A DNA stretch of 40,110 nt from NCBI GenBank assembly GCA_001821765.1, contig MHOA01000011.1, forward strand, positions 1 to 40,110. The letters run 5' to 3'. Within the stretch, counting starts at the first letter, position 1. Every line of letters begins with the position of its first letter. This DNA is from Candidatus Ryanbacteria bacterium RIFCSPLOWO2_12_FULL_44_26. Its GTDB lineage: Bacteria; Patescibacteriota; Minisyncoccia; Ryanbacterales; HO2-45-13. Made by a program: the position numbers and the translations under genes. This document shows, piece after piece, positions 33,377-40,110 of the stretch. The notes under the pieces are model-generated. The model did no database searches and was not told the origin of the DNA. It saw only the letters and a program-made list of their open reading frames with translations.

Positions 33377-33584
33377 TATCTTTACAATAAGGCGCGAACC
33401 TATTTTCTGAAAAATTCCTGACCGCTCGGGTGCGGCGGAAGGAGGAGGTTGGGGGGAGGATCCTTCGGCAAGCTCAGGACAAGTTTTCGCTGCGCCCTCA
33501 CTTTGATGTTCGTAGTTTCTCGTGGTGTTACTTATATTCTACTTTACTTATAGTATACAAACCGATATTATAATATCAACAGTT
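33377..33584. other. intergenic region with repeat copy and XRE promoter
   Basis: No gene seen. It contains the repeat copy TCCTTCGGCAAGCTCAGGA (33461-33479) and a TATAAT box (33569-33574) 10 bases before the XRE start. No convincing -35 is seen. Confidence 0.5.
33461..33479. repeat. dispersed short repeat copy
   Basis: TCCTTCGGCAAGCTCAGGA, whose complement TCCTGAGCTTGCCGAAGGA matches the family consensus TCCTGAG...CGAAGGA. Confidence 0.6.
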
Positions 33585-33788
33585 ATGAATGGTTTATATA
33601 AACAACTTGGCAAAAAAGTTAAAGAAGCAAGGACTAAAATAGGATTTACTCAAGAAGAACTGGCCAAAAAAGCAGGCCTACATCGAACATATATCGCAGG
33701 CATTGAAACTGGTCGCAGAAACATTTCTGTAAAAAATCTTGAGAAAATAGCCAAGGCATTGGATGTCAAAACAAATTATTTATTGTAA
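33585..33788 (+). CDS. XRE-family helix-turn-helix regulator
   Basis: 67 residues, essentially one HTH_3 domain: LGKKVKEARTKIGFTQEELA, KKAGLHRTYIAGIETGRRN and ISVKNLEKIAKALDV. The recognition helix is HRTYIAGIETGRR. I chose the ATG of MNGLYKQLG because it follows a TATAAT box; the longer frame adds an unlikely hydrophobic leader. It starts just 2 bases before the ABC exporter gene and probably regulates it or senses its substrate (inference). Confidence 0.9.
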   Translation: MNGLYKQLGKKVKEARTKIGFTQEELAKKAGLHRTYIAGIETGRRNISVKNLEKIAKALDVKTNYLL

Positions 33789-33790
33789 AT

Positions 33791-35614
33791 ATGGATAAAG
33801 AAAAACAAGACCAAAAATTATCACTTTCCGTATTTCGAGAAATGTTGGGAAACAGCGTACGACTGAGTGCAATGATATGGAAAGAAAACAAAGGTAGCGT
33901 AATCGCGCTCGGCCTTGTTTTTCTAATTGTTTCTGCGGCCCCATTTTTGCAATCGGGGTCGCGAGGATTACTCATAAATGAATTAGTAAAAATTGCAGGA
34001 AGTGGTGGAGTTAGTAATTCTCTTTTTATCCTTGTCGGAGTATTAATCCTCGCGACCCTCATTCCATCAATTCTCTTTACAATTCAAAATTATCTTTCAA
34101 AACTATTTTACTTCTTTTTGGAAGAGAAATTTGACACTCTCGTTATCCAAAAGAAGGGAGAAATTGATGTTGCTATCCACGAAGACCCCAAACATAAAGA
34201 TTTATTTAATAGAGTAACTGAAGAAGGAACATGGCGCGTCCGTAATTTTGTTGACAGAGAGTTTTTTATTTTTCAAAACGTGATCGAGGTTACTATCGCT
34301 TCAATAATTTTGATTTTCTCCCAGTGGTGGGTATTTCTTGTAATTCTCATCGGGACACTGCCCGAATTAATTGTAGAAGCTCGATATGGTCGCATGGTTT
34401 GGGGTATTCATTCAGGACGCGCCGAAACCAAAAGAAAATACTGGGAACTTCATGGTCATTTCAATGCCTTATCTTCTCTTGTTGAACTGAAACTGTTCCA
34501 AAACACGCAATACTTTTTATCTGCCATTAGAGAACTGTTTCGTAGTTTTCAGTTAGAGGAAAAGAAGAACGAAAGGAAAAAACTAACCCACCAGTTAATC
34601 GTGCTCTGTTTCTCACAGATAGTTATAGCTTTTGCGATAATTTATTTTACCTTGCAGGTGGTGAAAGGAAACTTACTTATCGGTACTTTGACTTTTATTT
34701 TGGCCTCCATTGGAGATTTGAGGCAATCTCTGTCCGGCTTATTTTCTAACCTTGGCAGACAATATCAGGATAGTCTTTTTGTTACCGATATTTTCAAAAT
34801 GCTGGATATGAAGTTGGTAGTGAAGAAGCTCGAAAAAGGCATTATCCTTGAACAAAATAAAACGCCAGAGATTATCTTTGAAAATGTTACCTTTTCATAT
34901 CCGGGCACAAAAAAGAAAGTCCTCAAAAATTTTTCCTTGAAAATTGCCCCCGGAGAAAAAATTGCTCTTGTTGGTATAAACGGCGCAGGAAAAACAACTT
35001 TTGTGAAGCTGCTCTGTCGTTTTTATGATCCTGACGGAGGAAGAATCTTAATCGGCGGCCATGATCTGAAAGATATTGATTTGGAGGGTTGGTATAATCA
35101 GTTGGGGGCAATTTTTCAAGATTATGCTCGTTATCATTTCGTTGTGAAAGAGGCTATTGCAGTAGGTAGAAGCGGTAACGCTTCATCGCTCGAAAAAGTG
35201 AAAGAAGCTGCCAAAGCGAGTGAAGCTGATACGTTCATTGAGGAGTGGGAAAAGAAATATGAATCAATGCTCGGAAAAGAATTTACCGAAGGAATAGAGC
35301 CGTCAATTGGACAATGGCAAAAGCTCGCTTTGGCTCGTACATTTTATCGCGATCCGAAAGTGCTGATTTTGGATGAACCAACATCTTCAATTGACGCAGA
35401 GGCAGAAGCAAAAATTTTTGAGAAGCTTGAGTTGTTGCCGAAAGACCGGACGGTTATTCTTATCTCGCATCGTTTTTCAACAGTGAGGCAAGCAGACAAC
35501 ATTGGGGTTATTGAAGATGGAGAGTTGAAAGAATCCGGGACACATGAAGATTTGCTAAGGTTAAACGGAACATACGCAAATCTTTTCAATCTTCAAGCAA
35601 AAGGGTATAAATAG
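33791..35614 (+). CDS. ABC exporter, fused membrane and ATPase domains
   Basis: 607 residues, a type IV (MsbA/HlyB-like) half-transporter that works as a dimer. A membrane domain with about six helices spans about 30-320. The ATPase has Walker A GINGAGKTT (395-403), Q-loop in FQDYARYH, signature PSIGQWQKLALAR (504-516) and Walker B LILDEPTSS with Asp528-Glu529. The signature deviates from LSGGQ to PSIGQ. His of the H-loop is in SHRFST. It has no peptidase or other extra domain, so the substrate is open (lipid, peptide or drug). The gene looks A/T-richer than the pilus region, consistent with acquisition together with the XRE gene. Confidence 0.93.
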   Translation: MDKEKQDQKLSLSVFREMLGNSVRLSAMIWKENKGSVIALGLVFLIVSAAPFLQSGSRGLLINELVKIAGSGGVSNSLFILVGVLILATLIPSILFTIQNYLSKLFYFFLEEKFDTLVIQKKGEIDVAIHEDPKHKDLFNRVTEEGTWRVRNFVDREFFIFQNVIEVTIASIILIFSQWWVFLVILIGTLPELIVEARYGRMVWGIHSGRAETKRKYWELHGHFNALSSLVELKLFQNTQYFLSAIRELFRSFQLEEKKNERKKLTHQLIVLCFSQIVIAFAIIYFTLQVVKGNLLIGTLTFILASIGDLRQSLSGLFSNLGRQYQDSLFVTDIFKMLDMKLVVKKLEKGIILEQNKTPEIIFENVTFSYPGTKKKVLKNFSLKIAPGEKIALVGINGAGKTTFVKLLCRFYDPDGGRILIGGHDLKDIDLEGWYNQLGAIFQDYARYHFVVKEAIAVGRSGNASSLEKVKEAAKASEADTFIEEWEKKYESMLGKEFTEGIEPSIGQWQKLALARTFYRDPKVLILDEPTSSIDAEAEAKIFEKLELLPKDRTVILISHRFSTVRQADNIGVIEDGELKESGTHEDLLRLNGTYANLFNLQAKGYK

Positions 35615-35795
35615 GGAAACTACGCATATCAAAGCGGTAGCATAAAGTCCACAAAGAATGTACTGCCAATTGTACCAGTGTTTTTTCAAAAATTTGAATC
35701 ATTGACCGAAGCAAGAAAAATGGAGTATAAGATAAAAAGAATGAACAGCCGAAAAATAGTCGCAAGAATAATTTCGGATGGTTATATTAGATTGC
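35615..35795 (+). pseudogene. remnant of a GIY-YIG endonuclease (C-terminal part)
   Basis: In the same frame as the ABC gene, right after its stop, the sequence reads SIKSTKNVLPIVPVFFQ and then KFESLTEARKMEYKIKR, MNSRKIVARIISDGYI. This matches the second half of small GIY-YIG proteins (KST...P...F.S..EAR..E..IK). The N-terminal GIY-YIG motif and a start codon are absent, and the frame runs into tRNA-Ala. It is a truncated relic. Confidence 0.6.
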
Positions 35796-35872
35796 GGGCC
35801 CGTAGCTCAATTGGCTAGAGCGCCACAATGGCATTGTGGAGGTTGTCGGTTCAATCCCGATCGGGTCCACCA
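35796..35872 (+). tRNA. tRNA-Ala (anticodon GGC), CCA encoded
   Basis: Acceptor GGGCCCG/CGGGTCC with the alanine G3:U70 pair, D arm GCTC/GAGC, anticodon stem CCACA/TGTGG with loop ATGGCAT, T arm with TTCAATC loop, discriminator A and CCA. Confidence 0.95.
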
Positions 35873-36010
35873 AACAGAATTTGAAGAAAATTTTTTGATA
35901 TAAGTTTTTCACTTGTTCGGTTAGCGCTTCCTCGTTATTCTTATAAGAAAGAGGTGCAAGGTCGACCTTCTTTGAAGAAAATTAATAATATAACCAAAAC
36001 TTATAATCTT

Positions 36011-36346
36011 ATGACTGTAAATTGGAAAATATGGGCGCCGCTCGGCATTATAGCAGTAGCGATTCTTGTCATGGTCGGTTTTTATCAGTCCGGAATAAAA
36101 CCCTTTCAAGCGCCAACTGCTGAAGAAGAAATGCAACCGCTGGTTGCCGTAGAAAAGCAACAAGAACAACCGATTGTGGTAAAACCTGCCACTGGCAATG
36201 TTGATGACGCGGTGAACGCAATCCTTGTCGGCATTTCTGACGACGAAGCGTTCTTTGCCGATGCGGTAAAAGACGCCGAATTGATTGCCGCCGACAGTCA
36301 GGCGATTAGTGATTTTGGTCAATCATACAATGAAAATGAATTCTAA
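36011..36346 (+). CDS. small single-pass membrane protein, unknown function
   Basis: 111 residues. A short basic/aromatic N-terminus MTVNWKIW precedes one helix (about 9-26, APLGIIAVAILVMVGFY). A long Glu/Gln/Pro-rich outer part follows (TAEEEMQPLVAVEKQQEQP) and an acidic, partly helical end with SDDEAFFADAVKDAELIAADSQAISDF. It is probably anchored with its C-terminus outside. A TATAAT box lies at 36002-36007, just before the ATG. Its 3' end overlaps the next gene by 17 bases, so the two are likely expressed together. Confidence 0.65.
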   Translation: MTVNWKIWAPLGIIAVAILVMVGFYQSGIKPFQAPTAEEEMQPLVAVEKQQEQPIVVKPATGNVDDAVNAILVGISDDEAFFADAVKDAELIAADSQAISDFGQSYNENEF

Positions 36347-37076
36347 GAAATTATTTACCGGTATTCTCGGAATGGCGATGACAACAAATCTTCTCTTGCC
36401 TATTGCCTCGTTTGCCCAAGAAACTCCGGCTGCAAATAGATTCTGCTCAAGGATCGATCAAATTTTTTCTCCGATTGACCAACGAATTGCTGATCGGGAA
36501 GCAATATTGCAGGCAAAGCGCCAAGAGCGATCGGATAATCTTACAGAGCGAAGGAGCGAACGGGAGGAACGTCGATCGGAAAATCGAACTCTGCGGGACA
36601 CAAATCGCGAGGAGCACTACGCTAAATTAGAAGCGCGGGCAACCACTGACGCGCAAAAGCAGGCAGTCGCTGCTTTTAAAGCGGCAGTTGAATCGGCGGT
36701 AAGCGCGCGAAAAAGCGCTGTTGACGCGGCCATAAGTGCGTTTAAGCAGAGCGTGGATCAAGCGATTGCATCGCGAAAGTCAGCAGTTGACGCGGCAATA
36801 AGCGCGTTCAAAAACTCAAGGGCTGCCGCAGTTGAAAAAGCCAAGGCCGACTGTGCGGCAGGCGTTGATTCAAAAACGGTTCGCGAGACATTCCGAGCGA
36901 ATATGAAAGCGGCACAAGATAAATTCAAAAGCGACCGGCAGGCGATTGAAAAGTTAAAAGATTCGCTTGAACCGATTCGTGCCGCAAAAAAAGCAGAGGT
37001 GGAAAAAGCAATTGCTGATTTCAAAGCCGCAATGGAAAAAGCGCGCGCTGATCTGAAAGCCGCGTTCCAGCAATAA
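36330..37076 (+). CDS. secreted helical protein with 11-residue (hendecad) repeats
   Basis: 248 residues. A signal peptide (about 1-29, with LFTGILGMAMTTNLLLPIASFAQ) is followed by a charged helical region and then regular 11-residue repeats: KAAVESAVSAR (117-127), KSAVDAAISAF, KQSVDQAIASR, KSAVDAAISAF and KNSRAAAVEKA (161-171). The same period returns at 221-242. Hendecads form long right-handed coiled coils or membrane-surface helices. Two cysteines (Cys39 and Cys175) could form a disulfide. The start ATG 6 bases later would drop two residues. Followed by a perfect terminator. Function unknown; a role on the cell surface beside the membrane protein upstream is likely. Confidence 0.75.
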   Translation: MKMNSKKLFTGILGMAMTTNLLLPIASFAQETPAANRFCSRIDQIFSPIDQRIADREAILQAKRQERSDNLTERRSEREERRSENRTLRDTNREEHYAKLEARATTDAQKQAVAAFKAAVESAVSARKSAVDAAISAFKQSVDQAIASRKSAVDAAISAFKNSRAAAVEKAKADCAAGVDSKTVRETFRANMKAAQDKFKSDRQAIEKLKDSLEPIRAAKKAEVEKAIADFKAAMEKARADLKAAFQQ

Positions 37077-37104
37077 TGAAAAGAAGGATATCACGAAAGA
37101 AATT

Positions 37105-37140
37105 AACTAAAATCCGGCTTACGCCGGATTTTAGTTTATT
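37105..37140 (+). terminator. terminator of the hendecad protein operon
   Basis: Perfect 14-bp stem aactaaaatccggc / gccggattttagtt with TTAC loop, followed by TATT. Confidence 0.9.
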
Positions 37141-37524
37141 GTCGTTGTTCTGAAAATTTGGTAAGATAATATTTAATTAAGGTAGCACACCCCGCCTTGC
37201 GAAGCGGGAAAAGTTGCGGCAGCGAAGAAAGAAACGGCGAAAGCGATGACGGTCAAAAATTCCTTCCCCCAGCCCCATTCTTTTTGTCAGCCCGAGCGCT
37301 CAGTTTTTGTTTTACCAAGCTTCGTTCGGCAATCAGTCGGGATTTTGTTTAAAATGAGTTATGACTTTTTCCAACAAACACCATTTACTAAATTAGATTC
37401 TTTGTTCACACGTCAACTAAGTTTAGAGAAAGTATTTTGCGTTGGTTTGACGTCGGCGTGCGCTTTCTGGCGGCAACATGTGCCGCTCTTTTATCGATTC
37501 AGATGAATCAAGTATAATAGGAAT
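37141..37524. other. intergenic region with no supported gene
   Basis: Short open frames here have no protein-like composition or motif. A hairpin-like CCCGC...GCGGG lies at 37193-37208. A TATAAT box at 37513-37518 ends 6 bases before the next gene. Nothing else is clear. Confidence 0.5.
37513..37518 (+). promoter_or_regulatory. -10 box giving a probably leaderless transcript
   Basis: A consensus TATAAT with only 6 bases before the ATG at 37525. No good -35 is seen at 16-18 bases. Confidence 0.5.
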
Positions 37525-39213
37525 ATGCTTTTTGGGCGTTCGGGGTTTCCATGGAACAGATCAGTTGGTTTATATATCACTGATGAAGTCGTTGAAGTTG
37601 CTGAAGTGGTCAGCGTTTTTGGCAGAAAACGGGTTACAAGCCTTGGTGAGAAGCAGTTGCAGGAGGGCATTGTTCAAAATGGCAGAATCAAAAACGAAGC
37701 GGCGCTCACGGAAGCGTTAAGAGAAGCTTTTTCGAACGCCCGTCCGCATCCGATACATGTAAAGAGCATTATTTTTGGTTTGCCGGAAAGTCAGGTGTAT
37801 ATTCATACGTTCAGCGCCTATCCGCATGCTTTAAATGAAAGGAGAGAATTGGTTTTAGAACAGATACGCAAGCAAATCTCGGCACCGGAAGATTCATTAC
37901 TTTTTACATATAGGACTATTCCCCGATATAGAGGCGGCTCAAAGCGGGCAAACAAAAAGGATGTTGAGATTATCGTTGCCGCTACCACAAGAGATGTTAT
38001 TTCAGAGTGGAAGGGGTTTTTTAACAAACTGCATATTAATGTGGAGATATTTGATATTGAGCCGCTTGCTACTTTCAGAGGGCTTTTTATCAAACCCCCC
38101 GCCTCCCCGGTGTGTATTATTGATGTTCGAGATGATAAAACGATCATTTCCGTTTTTGATCGTTCAGGAATCCGTTATATCTCTGCCGTTGCCGCAACGA
38201 GCGATGCGCTTTCTAAAATGGTAGAACACGTTCTGCCGGAAACGGCGAAAGAGGATGGATCATTGGAAGCATTGAGTTCTTTAAAAAGTGAGCACATAAA
38301 AGTAGCTTCACTGCCGCATAAAACCGTTGAGCTTTTACTTAAGGAAGTTGAGGCGGCGCGTTCGTACATAAACGACACGACAGGTAACGATATATCCGAA
38401 GTAATTTTTGTTGGTGATGCGGAGAAGTTTAAAGTCTTGTTAAAACGCTTTCGCGTTCGTTTGGAGCTCTGGGTTCGTGTTGGAAAGCCGGCGCTGCCTA
38501 TGAAGATCGCTGAAGATGGTGAAGGTTCTGTGACTCCGGAAGAAGATGAGGAGATACCGCCGAACCGGCGTCCTTCCGGAGCTGTGCAATACATAGAGAC
38601 GATCGGCCTTGCGTTTAGAAAATGGGAAGGCGGAGATCTGGGGTTTTATTTGCCGTCTGAAAAGCAGAAGCCTTCTTATAACCTAAGCGCTCTTAAAGAA
38701 CAGCGTCGAGTGCATCGCCCGACTTTTAAGGAATGGGTGGAAGGAAAAAAAGAAAGTAAAAAAGCCGCTGATGCGCTTGTTATTCACCATATAGAAATTA
38801 CAAAGCCGCTTTCTTTTAGAAAAAAAATATGGATCGGCGGAATTGCCTCGACGCTTGTTGTGATTGTGGCGATAACGCTTTGGAGTTTCGGAGGCGGTTT
38901 TGTTTTTAAACGGGATGTTCAGCGGGAAACAACCCCCAACAGCAAGCTTTCTGATATTGTTGTTCCAAGCGATGGAGCAACCGATGTCCCGCTGAAAAAT
39001 GTTCCTTCCGGACCTGCAATATTGGTTAAAGAAACAGAGACCGGCTGGCTGAATGTGAGGGAGGAGCCAAGCATCTCAAGCAGGATACTCAAGAAGATTT
39101 TGCCGGGGGAAACCTATCCGCTCATAGAAAAAGGAGAGAAATGGCATAAAATTAAACTCCCCGATGGCAGGGAAGGGTGGGTATATAATTATTACGTGCA
39201 GGAGATTGAGTAA
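37525..39213 (+). CDS. PilM-like protein fused to a membrane helix and an SH3b domain
   Basis: 562 residues in three parts. Residues 1-360 resemble PilM: SVGLYITDEVVEVAEV (13-28), IIFGLPESQVYIHTF (82-96), FDIEPLATFRGLF (176-188), CIIDVRDDKTIISVFD (197-212) and VIFVGDAEKF (293-302). Nucleotide-binding glycines are poor. Residues 435-458 are one membrane helix (IWIGGIASTLVVIVAITLW). Residues 498-562 are a bacterial SH3 domain: GWLNVREEPSISSRIL, GEKWHKIKLPDGREGWVYNYYV. The PilM part should be cytoplasmic and the SH3b part outside, touching cell wall or other surface. It may couple a pilus-like machine to the envelope (inference). The genuine pilM is at 25666. The gene is followed by an inverted repeat and is monocistronic. 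Confidence 0.8.
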   Translation: MLFGRSGFPWNRSVGLYITDEVVEVAEVVSVFGRKRVTSLGEKQLQEGIVQNGRIKNEAALTEALREAFSNARPHPIHVKSIIFGLPESQVYIHTFSAYPHALNERRELVLEQIRKQISAPEDSLLFTYRTIPRYRGGSKRANKKDVEIIVAATTRDVISEWKGFFNKLHINVEIFDIEPLATFRGLFIKPPASPVCIIDVRDDKTIISVFDRSGIRYISAVAATSDALSKMVEHVLPETAKEDGSLEALSSLKSEHIKVASLPHKTVELLLKEVEAARSYINDTTGNDISEVIFVGDAEKFKVLLKRFRVRLELWVRVGKPALPMKIAEDGEGSVTPEEDEEIPPNRRPSGAVQYIETIGLAFRKWEGGDLGFYLPSEKQKPSYNLSALKEQRRVHRPTFKEWVEGKKESKKAADALVIHHIEITKPLSFRKKIWIGGIASTLVVIVAITLWSFGGGFVFKRDVQRETTPNSKLSDIVVPSDGATDVPLKNVPSGPAILVKETETGWLNVREEPSISSRILKKILPGETYPLIEKGEKWHKIKLPDGREGWVYNYYVQEIE

Positions 39214-39252
39214 TCCGCGTTTTTTATGAAACCCTTCTGAACATAAAAGCAG

Positions 39253-39297
39253 TATTGCGTTTCGTGACATTTTTGTTGAATGACACGCTGCGCAATA
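39253..39297. terminator. convergent-gene hairpin, possible terminator
   Basis: TATTGCG (39253-39259) pairs with CGCAATA (39291-39297), and after a 3-base mismatch CGTGACAT pairs with ATGACACG with one mismatch, leaving a 9-base loop. It lies between two convergent genes but has no long T-run, so its terminator role is uncertain. Confidence 0.45.
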
Positions 39298-39846
39298 TTA
39301 TTTCATTGCCCTTAGAAGGAACATGGACGGGATATTAAACGGTATAAATCGCACGGAAACACGCGGAAAACATTTTTCAAGATAGCGTTTCATAAGGGGA
39401 GAGTATTGATACACCAGAAAAGAACCGCCTGCTCGCAGTACCGAGTGCGTTGCAGTTACTATTTCGGCGCGCGTTTGTTTATCAAGCATTGTAAAGGGTA
39501 TTCCGGAGATGACGTAATCAATTTGCTGTAAGTCATATTTTTGCGCGATGTGCTGAATGTTGCGCGCATCGTTTTGTTCGATGATAAGTCTCGCATCTTT
39601 TATTGTGTTAAGGTGCTTTATAAATGTTTCGTTTGTTTCTATTGCGATAAACTTGCTATGTTCGGTCATTTTTTTTAATATCGGCCGTGTAAAAACGCCG
39701 CTTCCCGGCCCATACTCAACTATCGTGCAATCGTTGGAAAAATCAATTTGTTCCAGCGCTTTTTTTACTACATAAAGAGACGTTGGCGCAACCGCACCAA
39801 CATATTTGTCTTTTACAAATGTTTTTATAAAGACAATTTTCTTCAC
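39298..39846 (-). CDS. class I SAM-dependent methyltransferase (PmtA/KsgA-like)
   Basis: 182 residues. SAM motif I is VEYGPGSGVFT (43-53), followed by the acidic end of strand 2 (FIAIETNETF), QNDARNI and the substrate-strand motif YVISGIPFTML. This arrangement is seen in KsgA-like and in phospholipid N-methyltransferases (PmtA), where 'GLPF' is typical. The N-terminus YVGAVAPTSLYVVKKAL, with 'GA..PTS', also points to the PmtA type (bacterial 'G...PSS'). It lacks the RNA-binding C-terminal part of KsgA, so a small-molecule or lipid substrate is more likely. Transcribed alone, convergent with the SH3b fusion. Confidence 0.8.
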   Translation of the reverse strand: MKKIVFIKTFVKDKYVGAVAPTSLYVVKKALEQIDFSNDCTIVEYGPGSGVFTRPILKKMTEHSKFIAIETNETFIKHLNTIKDARLIIEQNDARNIQHIAQKYDLQQIDYVISGIPFTMLDKQTRAEIVTATHSVLRAGGSFLVYQYSPLMKRYLEKCFPRVSVRFIPFNIPSMFLLRAMK

Positions 39847-39906
39847 CTGCTTCCCACTTTAAATTCTTTACCGATTTATATATTATAAGGGCACTTGCCG
39901 CTTGAT

Positions 39907-39996
39907 GGAAGCGTGGCAGAGTGGACGAATGCGCCGCACTCGAAATGCGGTAGGTCCGAAAGGGCCTCGGGGGTTCGAATCCTCCCGCTTCCGCCA
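39907..39996 (+). tRNA. tRNA-Ser (anticodon CGA), CCA encoded
   Basis: Acceptor GGAAGCG/CGCTTCC, anticodon stem CCGCA/TGCGG with loop CTCGAAA, a long variable arm (AGGTCCGAAAGGGCCT) typical of class II tRNAs, T arm with TTCGAAT loop, discriminator G and CCA. Confidence 0.95.
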
Positions 39997-40110
39997 GTTA
40001 GGAAATGAAGTCATTGGCTCGCCCGTCTTCGACCCTGAGGGTCTCAGACCCGAATGGGCTACGCGGGCTCGCCAGCCGTTTTTCGGGGAAATTTCAAGCC
40101 GTTTTGAATT
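39997..40110. other. window end after tRNA-Ser, no gene seen
   Basis: No open frame. It contains a small palindrome GGGTCTCAGACCC at 40039-40051. CTTCGACCCTGAGG nearby resembles part of the dispersed repeat but is too different to call. Confidence 0.4.

Noticed and set aside
36659-36800. Possible tandem DNA repeat in the hendecad protein gene
   Set aside because: Similarity is at protein level with diverged codons. It is best explained by the 11-residue helical period, not a DNA repeat array.
37246-37506. 86-residue plus-strand frame upstream of the SH3b fusion gene
   Set aside because: Low protein-like quality, no motif, and it overlaps the promoter region of the real gene.

Overview
The window looks like a chromosomal piece of a Candidate Phyla Radiation bacterium (Patescibacteria, probably the Parcubacteria side). 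This rests on gene content and style: a compact type IV pilus locus with CPR-like minor pilins, a trigger factor without its isomerase domain, RNase Y, a ComEC channel without its C-terminal nuclease-like domain, many short secreted proteins of unknown function, few clear Shine-Dalgarno sites, and several -10 boxes placed about 6-7 bases before the start codon. TGA is used as a stop, so this is the standard bacterial code and not the Gracilibacteria/SR1 code. No rRNA or named marker allows a finer placement.

Layout. 1-1056: end of a secreted IPT/TIG-repeat protein and a small membrane-anchored protein, closed by a terminator. 1091-3918 (minus): small hypothetical gene, tRNA-Ala(CGC), a multipass membrane protein and comEC. 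3901-4587: two tiny, very acidic proteins in separate transcription units that converge on strong terminators. 5115-6980: secreted subtilisin-like protease with a PKD domain. 7295-8400: tRNA-Gly, acylphosphatase and an HU-type DNA-binding protein. 8441-11862: RNase Y and phosphoglycerate mutase, divergent. 12007-16987 (minus): nusA-hppA-tig-clpP, a growth and protein-quality group.

17184-28135 (plus) is the centrepiece: sensor kinase, single-domain response regulator, pilB, pilC, four minor pilin-like genes in the order of GspH-I-J-K, then pilM-pilN-pilO and a small membrane protein. These would build a type IV pilus motor, platform, tip complex and alignment complex, with the two-component pair at the front as a likely control input.

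28246-31969 holds tRNA-Arg(TCT), a membrane hydrolase-like gene, nth, a glutaredoxin, an HtrA-like protease without a signal peptide, and an unrecognised gene. 32049-35872 looks like an accessory patch: a broken tRNA copy, tRNA-Arg(CCT), copies of a short dispersed repeat, a lone PP2C-like phosphatase, an XRE regulator with an ABC exporter, a GIY-YIG endonuclease remnant and tRNA-Ala(GGC). 36011-39996 holds two envelope proteins (one with 11-residue helical repeats), a PilM-like protein fused to a membrane helix and an SH3b domain, a methyltransferase and tRNA-Ser(CGA).

The most unusual items are the PilM-like/SH3b fusion, the paired acidic microproteins whose leader resembles that of the HU gene, and the dispersed 19-20 bp repeat that has entered the GspK/PilX-like gene in frame. 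All functional statements come from reading motifs; no database search was run.
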